From Ferrimonas balearica (GTDB lineage: Bacteria; Pseudomonadota; Gammaproteobacteria; Enterobacterales; Shewanellaceae), in assembly GCF_019802085.1 (NCBI RefSeq), contig NZ_JAHVHV010000002.1, positions 744,001-808,000 on the forward strand: a stretch of DNA of 64,000 bases. The letters are read 5' to 3'. Below the pieces are notes generated by a model, which saw only the letters and a list, made by a program, of their open reading frames with translations, had not been told where the DNA came from and did not search any database. Below are positions 1-9,172 of this stretch, in pieces. How positions within the stretch are numbered: the stretch's first letter is position 1; each line of letters starts with the position of its first letter. The position numbers were made by a program, and so were the translations under genes.

Positions 1-1557
1 TTGATCGCCTGGCGCGGACTGACCTTTTTCTGGCCCGCCACCCTGTACGAGTGGCAGTTGACCCATCCGGACGGCAGCCAGGAGCGGCTGATTGGTGAGG
101 TCTACGATCGCGAATGGGTGCCGGTGGAGCGGCTTCGGGACGCCGGCATCGAGCTGGACACCGACGAGGAGTTTGTCGAGCGGCTGCTGGTCAAGACCGG
201 CAACCGGGAATACGTGCCCCTGGATTTTCGCTGGGTGTTGGCTCCCAGCATGGTGGCCAGCCAGACCCCCGCCAACTTGGCGGTGGTGGAGCGGGCCCGT
301 AACGGCAACTTTTACGGCTACCCGGTGGCCCTGGAGCAGGACGGCCAGCGCCTGACCGGGGAGGCGATGCACGCCGCCCTGGAGGGTGCCATCGACGACG
401 CCAACGCCCTCAATGCCCAGGCGGACCGCCTGCAGAGCAAGGACATCGGCCGCATCAACCACCAGCTGGAGCGGCTGCGCCTGGAGCAGCGCAAGCTGGC
501 CCTGAACGGTCAGGACACCCCCCAGGCGCTGGCAAGCATCCAGGCCCGGCGCGACGAGCTGAACCAGGCCTACCAGGTGCTGGAGACCGAGCTGTTCGCC
601 CTGCGCAACCAGGCGGGGCGGGACGCGCTCTTTGTCGAGGACATGCGCGGCCAGGAGGTGCGTCTGCCCCTGAGCGTGGTCAAGGGGATCGCCTTTCCCA
701 ACGACATGCACCTGCTGAGCAAAAGCTGGCACTGGCTGAGCGCCGTGGGCAGCTTTATCGTCGACGAGCCGCGGGAAGCCAACACCGAAGGCGGCGTCTT
801 CCCGGCCATCTTCGGCACCGTGTTCATGGTGTTGCTGATGGCGGTGATCGTCACCCCCTTCGGTGTCATGGCGGCCATCTACCTGCACGAGTACGCCCAC
901 AAGGGGCCCATCACCCGGCTGATCCGCATCGCGGTGATCAACCTCGCCGGGGTGCCCTCCATCGTTTACGGCGTCTTTGGCCTGGGCTTTTTCGTCTACA
1001 TGGTGGGGGGCTCCATCGATGAGCTGTTCTACCCCGAGGCGCTGCCCAACCCCACCTTCGGCACCCCCGGGGTGCTCTGGTCCGCCCTGACCCTGGCGAT
1101 CCTGACCCTGCCGGTGGTGATCGTCTCCACCGAGGAGGGGCTCAGCCGCATCCCCTCGGCGGTGCGTCACGGCAGCCTGGCCCTGGGGGCCACCAAGGCG
1201 GAAACCCTGTGGCGCATCATCCTGCCCATGGCCAGCCCGGCGATCATGACCGGCCTCATTCTGGCGGTGGCCCGGGCTGCGGGGGAGGTGGCGCCGCTGA
1301 TGCTGGTGGGGGTGGTCAAGCTGGCGCCCCAGCTGCCGGTGGACGGCAACTTCCCCTACGTCCACCTGGATCGAAAATTCATGCACCTGGGCTTCCACAT
1401 CTACGACGTGGGGTTCCAGAGTCCGAACGTGGAAGCGGCGCGCCCCCTGGTGTACGCCACCTCCTTCTTGCTGGTGACGGTGATTGTGGCGCTCAACCTG
1501 ACCGCCATTGCCGTTCGTAACCACCTGCGGGAGAAATTCCGCGCCTTTGAACACTAA
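1..1557 (+). CDS. pstA: Phosphate ABC transporter permease PstA (5' end outside window)
   Basis: Inner-membrane permease of the PstSCAB high-affinity phosphate importer. The open frame already runs at base 1, so the true start lies upstream and only the last 518 residues are seen. The first ~265 residues are a soluble extension with a charged coiled-coil stretch (about residues 150-205), typical of the long PstA of Vibrio and Shewanella relatives and absent from E. coli PstA. The membrane domain follows, with hydrophobic segments at about 268-295, 310-335, 358-380, 410-435 and 482-505. An EAA-type coupling loop (ALGATKAETLWRIILP) lies at about residue 395, where PstB docks. pstB follows 15 nt downstream, so the genes form one operon; pstC and pstS would be expected upstream. 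Confidence 0.95.
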   Translation: MIAWRGLTFFWPATLYEWQLTHPDGSQERLIGEVYDREWVPVERLRDAGIELDTDEEFVERLLVKTGNREYVPLDFRWVLAPSMVASQTPANLAVVERARNGNFYGYPVALEQDGQRLTGEAMHAALEGAIDDANALNAQADRLQSKDIGRINHQLERLRLEQRKLALNGQDTPQALASIQARRDELNQAYQVLETELFALRNQAGRDALFVEDMRGQEVRLPLSVVKGIAFPNDMHLLSKSWHWLSAVGSFIVDEPREANTEGGVFPAIFGTVFMVLLMAVIVTPFGVMAAIYLHEYAHKGPITRLIRIAVINLAGVPSIVYGVFGLGFFVYMVGGSIDELFYPEALPNPTFGTPGVLWSALTLAILTLPVVIVSTEEGLSRIPSAVRHGSLALGATKAETLWRIILPMASPAIMTGLILAVARAAGEVAPLMLVGVVKLAPQLPVDGNFPYVHLDRKFMHLGFHIYDVGFQSPNVEAARPLVYATSFLLVTVIVALNLTAIAVRNHLREKFRAFEH

Positions 1558-1572
1558 CCGAGGGCGATAGCC

Positions 1573-2391
1573 ATGTTGTCCATAGACACTGCCATGACCC
1601 GGGGCACCGCCCAGGACCTGACGGCACTGAGCCCGGAGCAGACCGCGTTCGAGATCCGGGATCTGAACCTCTACTACGACCAGAAGCAGGCCCTGGACGG
1701 GATCTCCATGAAGATCCCGAAAAACCAGGTCACCGCCTTTATCGGCCCCTCCGGTTGCGGCAAGTCCACCCTGCTGCGCTGTCTGAACCGGATGAACGAT
1801 CTGGTGGACGGCTGCCGGGTGGCGGGGGAGATCCTGCTCAACAACAGCGACATCCACCACCGCAACGTCGACGTGGCGGCCCTGCGCCGCAACGTGGGCA
1901 TGGTGTTCCAGCGCCCCAACCCCTTCCCCAAGTCCATCTACGAGAACGTGGTCTACGGCCTGCGCCTGCAGGGGATCAACGACCGCCGTCGCTTGGATGA
2001 GGCGGTGGAGAAGGCGCTCAAGGGCGCCGCGCTGTGGGACGAAGTGAAGGACCGCCTGGCGGACAACGCCTTCGGTTTGTCCGGTGGTCAGCAGCAGCGT
2101 CTGGTGATCGCCCGGGCCATCGCCATCGAGCCCGAGGTGCTGCTGCTGGATGAGCCCACCTCCGCCCTGGACCCCATCTCAACCCTGACCATCGAGGAGC
2201 TGATCACCGGGCTCAAGCGCAACTACACCGTGGTGATCGTGACCCATAATATGCAGCAGGCGGCCCGGGTGTCCGACAACACCGCCTTTATGTACCTGGG
2301 CAAGCTCATCGAGTACAGCGACACCAACACCCTGTTCACCACCCCGGCCAAGAAGCAGACCGAGGACTACATTACCGGCCGTTACGGCTAA
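1573..2391 (+). CDS. pstB: Phosphate ABC transporter ATP-binding protein PstB
   Basis: ATPase that drives phosphate import through PstA/PstC and takes part in phosphate signalling with PhoU. All ABC motifs are visible in the 272 residues: Walker [10 protein letters not shown] at 58-66, Q-loop FQRPNPFP at about 112-119, signature LSGGQQQR at 169-176, Walker [13 protein letters not shown] at 189-200 and the H-loop histidine at 225. The [11 protein letters not shown] stretch and the C-terminal [10 protein letters not shown] ending are characteristic of PstB rather than of amino-acid importers. About 20 residues precede the ABC core, as in other marine gammaproteobacteria. It lies 15 nt after pstA and 11 nt before phoU. 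Confidence 0.97.
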   Translation: MLSIDTAMTRGTAQDLTALSPEQTAFEIRDLNLYYDQKQALDGISMKIPKNQVTAFIGPSGCGKSTLLRCLNRMNDLVDGCRVAGEILLNNSDIHHRNVDVAALRRNVGMVFQRPNPFPKSIYENVVYGLRLQGINDRRRLDEAVEKALKGAALWDEVKDRLADNAFGLSGGQQQRLVIARAIAIEPEVLLLDEPTSALDPISTLTIEELITGLKRNYTVVIVTHNMQQAARVSDNTAFMYLGKLIEYSDTNTLFTTPAKKQTEDYITGRYG

Positions 2392-2402
2392 GGACGCCTT
2401 CG

Positions 2403-3110
2403 ATGGACAACATGAATCTCAGCAAGCACATCTCCGGCCAGTTCAACGCCGAGTTGGAGGACGTGCGCAACCGGGTGATGGCCATGGGCGGCCTGGTGGA
2501 GGAGCAGCTGACCAACGCCCTGTCGGTGCTGCAAAGCGGCGACGAGGAGCTGGCCAAGAAGGTGGTGGCCCGGGATCGCAAGGTCAACACCCTGGAGGTG
2601 TCCATCGACGAGGAGTGCACCCGCATCATCGCCAAGCGTCAGCCGGCGGCCTCGGACTTGCGCTTGGTGCTGGCGATCTCCAAGACGGTGTCGGATCTGG
2701 AGCGGATCGGCGACAGTGCCGAACGGATCGCCCGCCTGGCCACCGAGCACCACCACAAGCGTCAGCGGGGCATGCTGGTCTCCATGGAGGCGATGGGCCG
2801 CCACACCCTGAAGATGCTGCACGAGGTGCTGGACGCCTTCGCCCGCATGGACGTGGACGCGGCGATGCGGATCCATAAGGAGGACGCCAAGGTCGACAGC
2901 GAGTACGAGGCGGTGGTGCGCCAGCTGATGACCTTTATGATGGAAGATCCCCGCTCCATCCCCAATGTGCTGGACGTGCTCTGGGCCGCCCGGGCGCTGG
3001 AGCGGGTGGGGGATCGCTGCCAGAACATCTGCGAGTACATCATCTACTACGTCAAGGGCAAGGACATCCGCCACCTCGACATGAGCCAAGTAGAAGACCT
3101 GCTCAAGTAA
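2403..3110 (+). CDS. phoU: Phosphate signalling protein PhoU
   Basis: Cytoplasmic helical regulator that links the Pst transporter to the PhoR/PhoB system and prevents uncontrolled phosphate uptake. The 235-residue protein has the two repeated three-helix bundles of the family, each with the acidic metal-binding signature: [13 protein letters not shown] in the first half and [15 protein letters not shown] in the second. Length equals that of E. coli PhoU. It is the last gene of the pst operon, 11 nt after pstB, and is followed at once by a strong intrinsic terminator. No phoB/phoR pair sits beside it in this window. Confidence 0.96.
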   Translation: MDNMNLSKHISGQFNAELEDVRNRVMAMGGLVEEQLTNALSVLQSGDEELAKKVVARDRKVNTLEVSIDEECTRIIAKRQPAASDLRLVLAISKTVSDLERIGDSAERIARLATEHHHKRQRGMLVSMEAMGRHTLKMLHEVLDAFARMDVDAAMRIHKEDAKVDSEYEAVVRQLMTFMMEDPRSIPNVLDVLWAARALERVGDRCQNICEYIIYYVKGKDIRHLDMSQVEDLLK

Positions 3111-3126
3111 GTCCCATCGACGCGAT

Positions 3127-3152
3127 AACGCCCGGCCCCTGCCGGGCGTTTT
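3127..3152 (+). terminator. Rho-independent terminator of the pst-phoU operon
   Basis: A perfect 10-bp stem (AACGCCCGGC / GCCGGGCGTT, loop CCCT) begins 17 nt after the phoU stop codon. The T-run after it is short. Confidence 0.85.
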
Positions 3153-3250
3153 GCTGTTCTAGGCCGGCTCGATCCCCAGGTAAAGCCCCACCACCCAGTC
3201 ACTTAAGCTGTACTAGGCTGAAGCGATATGAGCCATCAACGGGGCGGGCG

Positions 3251-3349
3251 GATGCGACTGGGTTGGGCAGTCAGTTCGAAGCGGTGATCATGTACTCCAA
3301 GGGCAGCAGCCGAGACGCCTTCACTTTGAGTCTCGGCTACCGCTTCTGA
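3251..3349 (+). pseudogene. Possible C-terminal remnant of an outer-membrane beta-barrel protein
   Basis: The gap between phoU and the next gene holds a short plus-strand reading frame with no credible start or ribosome site. Its last ~30 codons read like the closing strands of an outer-membrane barrel: alternating polar and hydrophobic residues (GSQFEAVIMYSKG), a tight turn, then TLSLGYRF and a stop. A terminal aromatic-x-Phe is the recognition signal for the BAM machinery. The frame stays open upstream but shows no homology-like pattern there. It could be debris of a deleted porin-type gene, or chance. The rest of 3153-3356 shows nothing else. Confidence 0.33.
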
Positions 3350-3356
3350 TTGGGGC

Positions 3357-4809
3357 TCAGGCCCAGTCCAGCTGGAAGCGGAACTCGGTACCCTGCTGCA
3401 CCTGGCTGGACACCTCGATGGGGGACTGGTGCAGGGCCAGCAGGCGACGGGTGATCGCCAGCCCCAGGCCGCTGTGGGCGCTGTCGCCCCGCACGCTGTT
3501 GGCGGCCTTGTAGTGGGGATCGAAGATGTGGGGCAGATCCGAGGCGGGGATCCCGATGCCGCTGTCGCTCACCGCCACCGACAGGTGTTCCGGCCCCGGG
3601 GTCAGCCGCACCGTGATGGTGTCCCCCGCCTGGCAGTGGCGCAGCGCGTTGTCCACCAGGTTGGTGAACACCCGCTCCAGTTTCTCGATGTCCGCCAGCA
3701 CCTGCAAGCTGGGATCCTTGGGCTGCACGTCCAGCAGCACCTGCTTGGCCTGGGCTGCAGGCCGGTACTTCTGCAACACATCCTGCACCAGCTCGGCGAT
3801 CCCAACAGGTTCGATCTGCATCGGTACCTGGTCGCTCTCCAGCCGCGCCAGCTCCATCAGCTGGTCTACCATCTTGTGGATCTTGCCCGCGTTCTGGTGG
3901 GCGATGCGCACGTACTCCGGATCCCCCCGGCCCTGCTCCTGCTGCAACAGCCAGGTCTCCAGGTAGCCCTGCAGCGCCGCCAGCGGGGTGCGCAGATCGT
4001 GACTGACGTGGGCCAGCAGCTCCCGGCGCATCTCGTCGACGCTTTTGACCTTGCGGTACTGGATCTCCAACCGCTCCGACAGGGCGTTGAAGGCTCCGCT
4101 TAGGCGGTGGATCTCATCCGGCGGATTGCGCCCCCTCAGCTTGAGAGTACCGCTGCCAAACCCCTGCTGCTCCATCGCCTCGATGTCGTCGGTCAGGCGG
4201 CGCAGCGGGCGGGTGAGCCAGGCCAGCAGGCCCAGGGTGGAGAGCAGCAGAAACCCCAGGGTGGCGGCCAGCACCAGGGCCACCCAGCGGGGCCACTCCT
4301 CGCTGGCCACCTGGGCCACCACGGAATCGTAGATCTCGCCGTTGATGATGATGTAGAGGTAGCCCTGCAATCGACCTTCGCTGAGCACCGGGGCCACGGA
4401 GAAGATCTTGTCCCGCTCCAGCGCCCTGGGATCCGGCCCCCGCAGGGGCAGACTGGGGTTGTCGGAGAGCGCCTGCTGGATGGCGGTCAGGGGGATGCGC
4501 TGGCGCTTGATCTTCTCCGCCGGGGCGGAGTAGTTGAGCAGCCGTCCGTCCGGGTCCAGCAGGTAGAACTCGAACCCCTTGCCCAGGATCATCATGTTGT
4601 GAAAGGCCCGCTCCACCGCCGCCGGATCCGGCTGGTCGTCGAGAAACAGCGGGCCCTCGTGAACGATGTGTTCGGCCAGGGCGAAGTGCAGTCGCTGGGT
4701 GATCTCATCCTGGTAGTGGTGATCCAGCAGCCGGGTGAGCCACATCAGGGCCAGGCCCAGCAGCAGGAAGCTGGCCACCAGTGCCAGGGCCAACCTTGAA
4801 AACAGCGAG

Positions 4810-4829
<20 letters not shown>
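3357..4829 (-). CDS. Sensor histidine kinase of an OmpR-type two-component system
   Basis: Inner-membrane kinase that should autophosphorylate and pass phosphate to the regulator encoded just before it. The 490 residues contain a first membrane helix (about 12-32), a ~150-residue periplasmic sensor region (33-181), a second helix (182-205), a HAMP linker, and a dimerisation domain with the phospho-acceptor His277 in HVSHDLRTPL. The catalytic domain follows, with N box (NLVDNALRH), G1 (DSGIGIP) and G2 (SGLGLAI). There is no PAS domain, so it is not a PhoR. The start overlaps the regulator by 20 nt, implying translational coupling. The co-transcribed spondin-domain proteins suggest an envelope or surface signal, but the ligand cannot be read from the sequence. 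Confidence 0.9.
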
Positions 4830-5508
<679 letters not shown>

Positions 5509-5527
5509 GATCCGCTCCTTAAGGAAT

Positions 5528-5551
5528 GACCTCCGGGGTTTCCCGGAGGTC
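5528..5551 (-). promoter_or_regulatory. Strong intergenic hairpin between spondin lipoprotein and regulator genes
   Basis: Perfect 10-bp inverted repeat GACCTCCGGG / CCCGGAGGTC with a 4-nt loop. It lies 13 nt after the lipoprotein stop and 19 nt upstream of the regulator start, and is not followed by a T-run on the minus strand. It may be a partial terminator or an mRNA-stabilising structure that lowers expression of the regulator and kinase relative to the abundant exported proteins. Confidence 0.6.
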
Positions 5552-5564
5552 ACACAGACCGGCG

Positions 5565-6281
5565 TCACTCCATTCTTGTTACAACCAATCGGGCCACGGG
5601 GCCATCGAAGCGGTGCATCGAGCGCAGGGCGGAGTCGGCGACGCCGTCGTCCTGGCTGACCACCCCGGGGTGTCGGGCGACAAAGTCGACGTCATCGCGA
5701 CCGCTGTCAAACCCGGCACCCCCGCCGGCGGGGCCGGGGATGGTGGCCGCCAGCTCGGAGTTGGCCTCGGTGCCGGCGTCGTACACCGGCAACGGCCGCA
5801 TCATCGCTTCACCGGGGGCCAGGGCCGCCAGGTCCAGGCCATCCAGACCCGTGTAGCCGTCGTTGGTGTTGACCAGCATGGTGGCCAGGCTCAGGGCCAG
5901 GGTGTCGGTCTCCTCCAGGGTCAGCTCCAGGCTCTGGCTCATGCCCGGCATCAGGATGTCGCTGCCGCTGGCGCTGGTCAGGCTGCCCATGCCTTCGGCT
6001 TCCATCAGCCAGGTGGTGCCATCGCCGGCTTCCGCCAGCTCCTCCAGGCCGACGCTGGCGCTCTGGCCCAGTTGCCAGCCGCGGGCCGTGCCGTCGTGCA
6101 GGTAGGCGGCCACCGGGGACATCGGCTGGGCCGAGGTCAGGTTGGTGACGGTGATTTGGTAGCGGGCCATCATCGGCTCCGGCTCGGGCGGCGGGGTGAC
6201 CACGATGTCGTCGTCATCGTCGTGACAGCCGATGAGCAACAGCGGGGCGATCAGGGCCGCCAGGGGAAGTGCTTTGTTCAT
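5565..6281 (-). CDS. Spondin-domain lipoprotein
   Basis: Predicted lipoprotein of 238 residues. A signal peptide ends in LLIGC with the lipidated Cys at 19, followed by a run of five Asp and a Pro/Glu linker, which resembles surface- or outer-membrane-anchored lipoproteins. The rest matches the bacterial Spondin_N pattern: RYQITVTNLTSAQPMSPV at the start, LVNTNDGYTGLDGLDL in the middle, VYDAGTEANSE, IPGPAGGGAG, then a HPGV segment and the closing strand GPVARLVVTRM. In eukaryotic spondins this fold binds matrix and metal; the bacterial function is unknown. It follows a second spondin gene by 10 nt and precedes the two-component genes. The two spondin proteins share the family pattern but are clearly diverged. 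Confidence 0.82.
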   Translation of the reverse strand: MNKALPLAALIAPLLLIGCHDDDDDIVVTPPPEPEPMMARYQITVTNLTSAQPMSPVAAYLHDGTARGWQLGQSASVGLEELAEAGDGTTWLMEAEGMGSLTSASGSDILMPGMSQSLELTLEETDTLALSLATMLVNTNDGYTGLDGLDLAALAPGEAMMRPLPVYDAGTEANSELAATIPGPAGGGAGFDSGRDDVDFVARHPGVVSQDDGVADSALRSMHRFDGPVARLVVTRME

Positions 6282-6291
6282 GGCCGCCTCC

Positions 6292-6987
6292 TTACTGCAC
6301 GGTGATCACGGCCCGGGCCACCGGGTTGAGCCAGCGGTGCAGGCGGCTGTCCAGATCGCTGGGGCCGCCGACGGGGTCGTTATCCCCCAGGGTGCCGCGG
6401 TGGATGTGGATCAGGGTGTTGGGCTCGCTGTCGATCACCCCGGTGCCACCGGTGCCACCGTTGCCGCCGGGGTTGGCGGGCATGCCGGGCACGCCGGGAG
6501 CGCCGCTGCCCTCGACGATCAGCTCGTCATTGGCTTCGGTGCCGGCGTCATAGGCGTTGAGGTAAATGGTGTAGGTGCCCGGCTCGGTGGGGATGGCCCA
6601 GCTGTCCAGGCCGACGAAGCCGTCGTTGCTGGGCAGCACCATGGCGGTGATGGAGAGGACGCTGCCCATCTCCACGTTGGCCAGGCTGGCCGTAGTGGTG
6701 GTGGCCGGCCCCAGCAGCCCCTCGGCGGGGTTGGCGGCGGAGACGGCCCCGACGCTGTCGGCGATCCCCAGCAGGCCGGCGATGTCACCGCCCTCGGCCA
6801 TCGCCTGCAGCTCAGGCCCGGCGCTGGTGCCCGCCTCGAACAGGTGGTACTGGGCGTCATGGGCGCTGACCAGCAGCGGCGTGAAGTAAATCCCCTGGGT
6901 CAGGTTGGTGATCTCGACCGTCACCTCCTGGGCCATCAGAGGGGTGCTGGAGACCAGCAGTGACAGGGCTAGTGGCTTGATGTTCAT
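6292..6987 (-). CDS. Secreted spondin-domain protein with Gly-rich insert
   Basis: Exported protein of 231 residues with a Sec signal peptide (MNIKPLALSLLVSSTPLMA, cleavage before QEV) and no lipobox, so it should be periplasmic or released. The spondin pattern is clear: VEITNLTQGIYFTPLLVSAHD, VLPSNDGFVGLDSW, NAYDAGTEANDE, IHIHRG and the closing LNPVARAVITVQ. Between residues about 165 and 190 lies a low-complexity Gly/Pro insert in place of the usual IPGPxCGN loop. First gene of the spondin/two-component unit; a near-ideal AAAAAAGG Shine-Dalgarno region lies just before the ATG. Function unknown. Confidence 0.82.
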   Translation of the reverse strand: MNIKPLALSLLVSSTPLMAQEVTVEITNLTQGIYFTPLLVSAHDAQYHLFEAGTSAGPELQAMAEGGDIAGLLGIADSVGAVSAANPAEGLLGPATTTTASLANVEMGSVLSITAMVLPSNDGFVGLDSWAIPTEPGTYTIYLNAYDAGTEANDELIVEGSGAPGVPGMPANPGGNGGTGGTGVIDSEPNTLIHIHRGTLGDNDPVGGPSDLDSRLHRWLNPVARAVITVQ

Positions 6988-7073
6988 CCTTTTTTCTCCC
7001 GGTGCAATGGCGCATTCGGGATCAGTCTAGGAAGCGGGTATCAAGCCACCTTCACAACTTTATCAAGATTTTG

Positions 7074-7862
7074 TCACGACGATTCGGGCTCGTCGTCGTA
7101 GTGATCCTCGACCCAGACCTGCTCCTCCATGGGGGGGCGGATGTAGCCCCGGCTGTCCAGCGGCGGCAGGGTGATCTCCGGGTACTGGATCGGCTGGTAG
7201 GGGATGCGTCCGAGCAGGTGGCGGATGCAGTTGAGGCGGGCCTTGCGCTTGTCGTCGGCGTCGATGACGAACCAGGGGCTGTGGCGGGTGTCGGTGTGGG
7301 CGAACATGCGGTCCTTGGCCTGGGAGTAGAGCTGCCAGCGGCTGCGGGACTCCAGATCCATGGGGCTGAACTTCCAGCGTTTGACCGGATCGCTCAGCCG
7401 CTCCAGGAAGCGGGTCTCCTGCACCTCGTCACTGACGGAGAACCAGTACTTGATCAGGATGATGCCGGAGCGGATCAGCATTCGCTCGAACTCCGGGCAG
7501 GCCCGCAGGAAGTCGTTGTACTCCGCTTCGGTGCAAAAGCCCATCACGTGCTCGACCCCGGCCCGGTTGTACCAGCTGCGGTCAAACAGCACCATCTCGC
7601 CGGCGGCGGGCAGGTGGGCCACGTAGCGCTGGAAGTACCACTGGGTCTTCTCCCGGTCCGAGGGGGCGGGGAGGGCGGCGATGCGGCACACCCGGGGGTT
7701 GAGCTTCTCGGTGATCCGCTTGATGACGCCCCCCTTGCCGGCGGCGTCCCGGCCCTCGAATATCACCACCACCTTGAGCCCCTCCTGCTTGATCCACTCC
7801 TGCAGGGCGACCAGTTCCACCTGGAGCCGTTTCAGCTCCGACTCGTAATCCGCTTTTTTCAT
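7074..7862 (-). CDS. ppk2: Polyphosphate kinase 2 family protein
   Basis: Transfers phosphate between inorganic polyphosphate and nucleotides (PPK2 family). In the 262-residue protein the P-loop GRDAAGKGG is at 38-46 and the lid/Walker B segment LFDRSWYNRAGVEHVMGF starts at 92, both diagnostic of single-domain PPK2 enzymes. Other family stretches are KTQWYFQRYVAHLPAAGE and DPVKRWKFSPMDLESR. An upstream in-frame ATG would add 48 residues with no family resemblance; 7862 is preferred because a GGAGGG Shine-Dalgarno lies just before it. Direction of catalysis (ATP- or GTP-forming) cannot be told from the sequence. Divergent from the efflux operon at 8019. Confidence 0.9.
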   Translation of the reverse strand: MKKADYESELKRLQVELVALQEWIKQEGLKVVVIFEGRDAAGKGGVIKRITEKLNPRVCRIAALPAPSDREKTQWYFQRYVAHLPAAGEMVLFDRSWYNRAGVEHVMGFCTEAEYNDFLRACPEFERMLIRSGIILIKYWFSVSDEVQETRFLERLSDPVKRWKFSPMDLESRSRWQLYSQAKDRMFAHTDTRHSPWFVIDADDKRKARLNCIRHLLGRIPYQPIQYPEITLPPLDSRGYIRPPMEEQVWVEDHYDDEPESS

Positions 7863-7950
7863 CCGTCCCTCCGGCTCTGCTCCTCCAATGTAGCTAAACC
7901 CCTTGTTGTTAAACAGAAATAATTGGTGTTGAGAGGGTTTTTGTTGGGGG

Positions 7951-7978
7951 TTGCTGATAAGCTTGTCTGAGGTAAAAG
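7951..7978 (+). promoter_or_regulatory. Candidate promoter of the first RND efflux operon
   Basis: TTGCTG (7951-7956) and TAAAAG (7973-7978) separated by 16 bp, 40 nt upstream of the membrane fusion gene in the 156-bp gap between divergent genes. Matches are imperfect. Confidence 0.35.
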
Positions 7979-8018
7979 AATCGTATCCGTATCGGAACAG
8001 GGTCAAGGAGTCACCACT

Positions 8019-9158
8019 ATGAAAGGGATCACGCTGTGCAGCCTACTGCTGTGCCTCGGATTGGTTGCCTGCGGCAAGGTTCAGCATCAGCCGGAGCGCC
8101 CCGCGCCCAGCGTCCAGGTGCTTGCGGTCAGCGCCCAGCCGGTGCGCCCTTCGGCGGAGTTCGTCGGTCGAACCCAGGCGTTCGAAGACGTCCATATCCA
8201 GCCCCAGGTCTCCGGCCAGGTGATCCAGCGCCACTTCACCGAGGGGGACCCGGTGGAGAAGGATGAGTTGCTCTACTCCCTGGACCCCGAATCCTTCCAG
8301 GCCCAGGTGGCCCAGGCCAACGCCGTGCTGGCCCAGGCCAACGCCGCCCGCGACGTGGCGGTGATCAACTGGGAGCGGGGCAAGCGCCTGCATCCGGAGG
8401 GGGTCATCTCCGATACCGACATGGATGAGCTGACCAGCCGCAAGCTGCAGTCGGAGGCCCAGGTGGTGCAGGCCTCGGCGGCTTTGGATTCGGCCCAGCT
8501 GCAGCTGGAGTACAGCCAGGTGCGGGCCCCCATCGCCGGTCGGATCTCCGCCGCCCTGGTCTCCACCGGGGATCTGGTGACGCCCCAGACCACTCTGGCC
8601 ACCCTGGTCCAGGTGGACCCCTTCTGGGTCACCTTCCAGGCCTCCGAGCGCCAGATGGCCGCGATGCGCACCTTCCTGCGTAACAACCCGGACCAGGTCA
8701 GCAAGCTGGAGGATCTCGAGGTGCGGCTGCGCCTGCCGGACGGTGAGATGTATGAGCAGACCGGCTTTGTCGATTTCGTCGACAACCGGGTGGACGTCGC
8801 CACCGGCACCGTGAGCGTGCGGGCCCGCTTCACCAACCCGGACGCCAGCATCCTGCCGGGGATGTACGCCACCTTGGTGATCCGCTCCCAGACCGCCGAG
8901 TCGCAGCTGCTGGTGCCCCAGGCCTCGGTCCAGGAGGACCAGCAGGGCCGCTACGTGATGGTGCTGGGGGAGGGCAATATGGTGCAGAAGCGGGTGGTCA
9001 CCCTGGGCCAGCGTTTCGGTGTCCAGTGGGCGGTGATCGACGGCCTGGAAGCGGGGGAGAAGATCGTGGTGGAGGGGCTGCAGAAGATCCGCCCCGGCGC
9101 CGAGGTCAACCCGGTGGTCCAGGAAGTGACCCCCTTCTCTGCGGATGAGCAAGGCTAA
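8019..9158 (+). CDS. RND efflux periplasmic adaptor (membrane fusion lipoprotein)
   Basis: Periplasmic adaptor (AcrA/MexA type) linking an inner-membrane RND pump to an outer-membrane channel. Of 379 residues the first 18 form a lipoprotein signal (LGLVAC, Cys18). Then come the lipoyl/biotinyl half-motif ([25 protein letters not shown]), an alpha-helical hairpin (about 95-155), the second lipoyl half ([23 protein letters not shown]), and beta-barrel and membrane-proximal domains. The gene is 14 nt upstream of its pump gene. No outer-membrane TolC-type gene is adjacent, so a channel encoded elsewhere must be used. Substrates cannot be assigned. Confidence 0.92.
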   Translation: MKGITLCSLLLCLGLVACGKVQHQPERPAPSVQVLAVSAQPVRPSAEFVGRTQAFEDVHIQPQVSGQVIQRHFTEGDPVEKDELLYSLDPESFQAQVAQANAVLAQANAARDVAVINWERGKRLHPEGVISDTDMDELTSRKLQSEAQVVQASAALDSAQLQLEYSQVRAPIAGRISAALVSTGDLVTPQTTLATLVQVDPFWVTFQASERQMAAMRTFLRNNPDQVSKLEDLEVRLRLPDGEMYEQTGFVDFVDNRVDVATGTVSVRARFTNPDASILPGMYATLVIRSQTAESQLLVPQASVQEDQQGRYVMVLGEGNMVQKRVVTLGQRFGVQWAVIDGLEAGEKIVVEGLQKIRPGAEVNPVVQEVTPFSADEQG

Positions 9159-9172
9159 GCCGGGAGCCAGGC

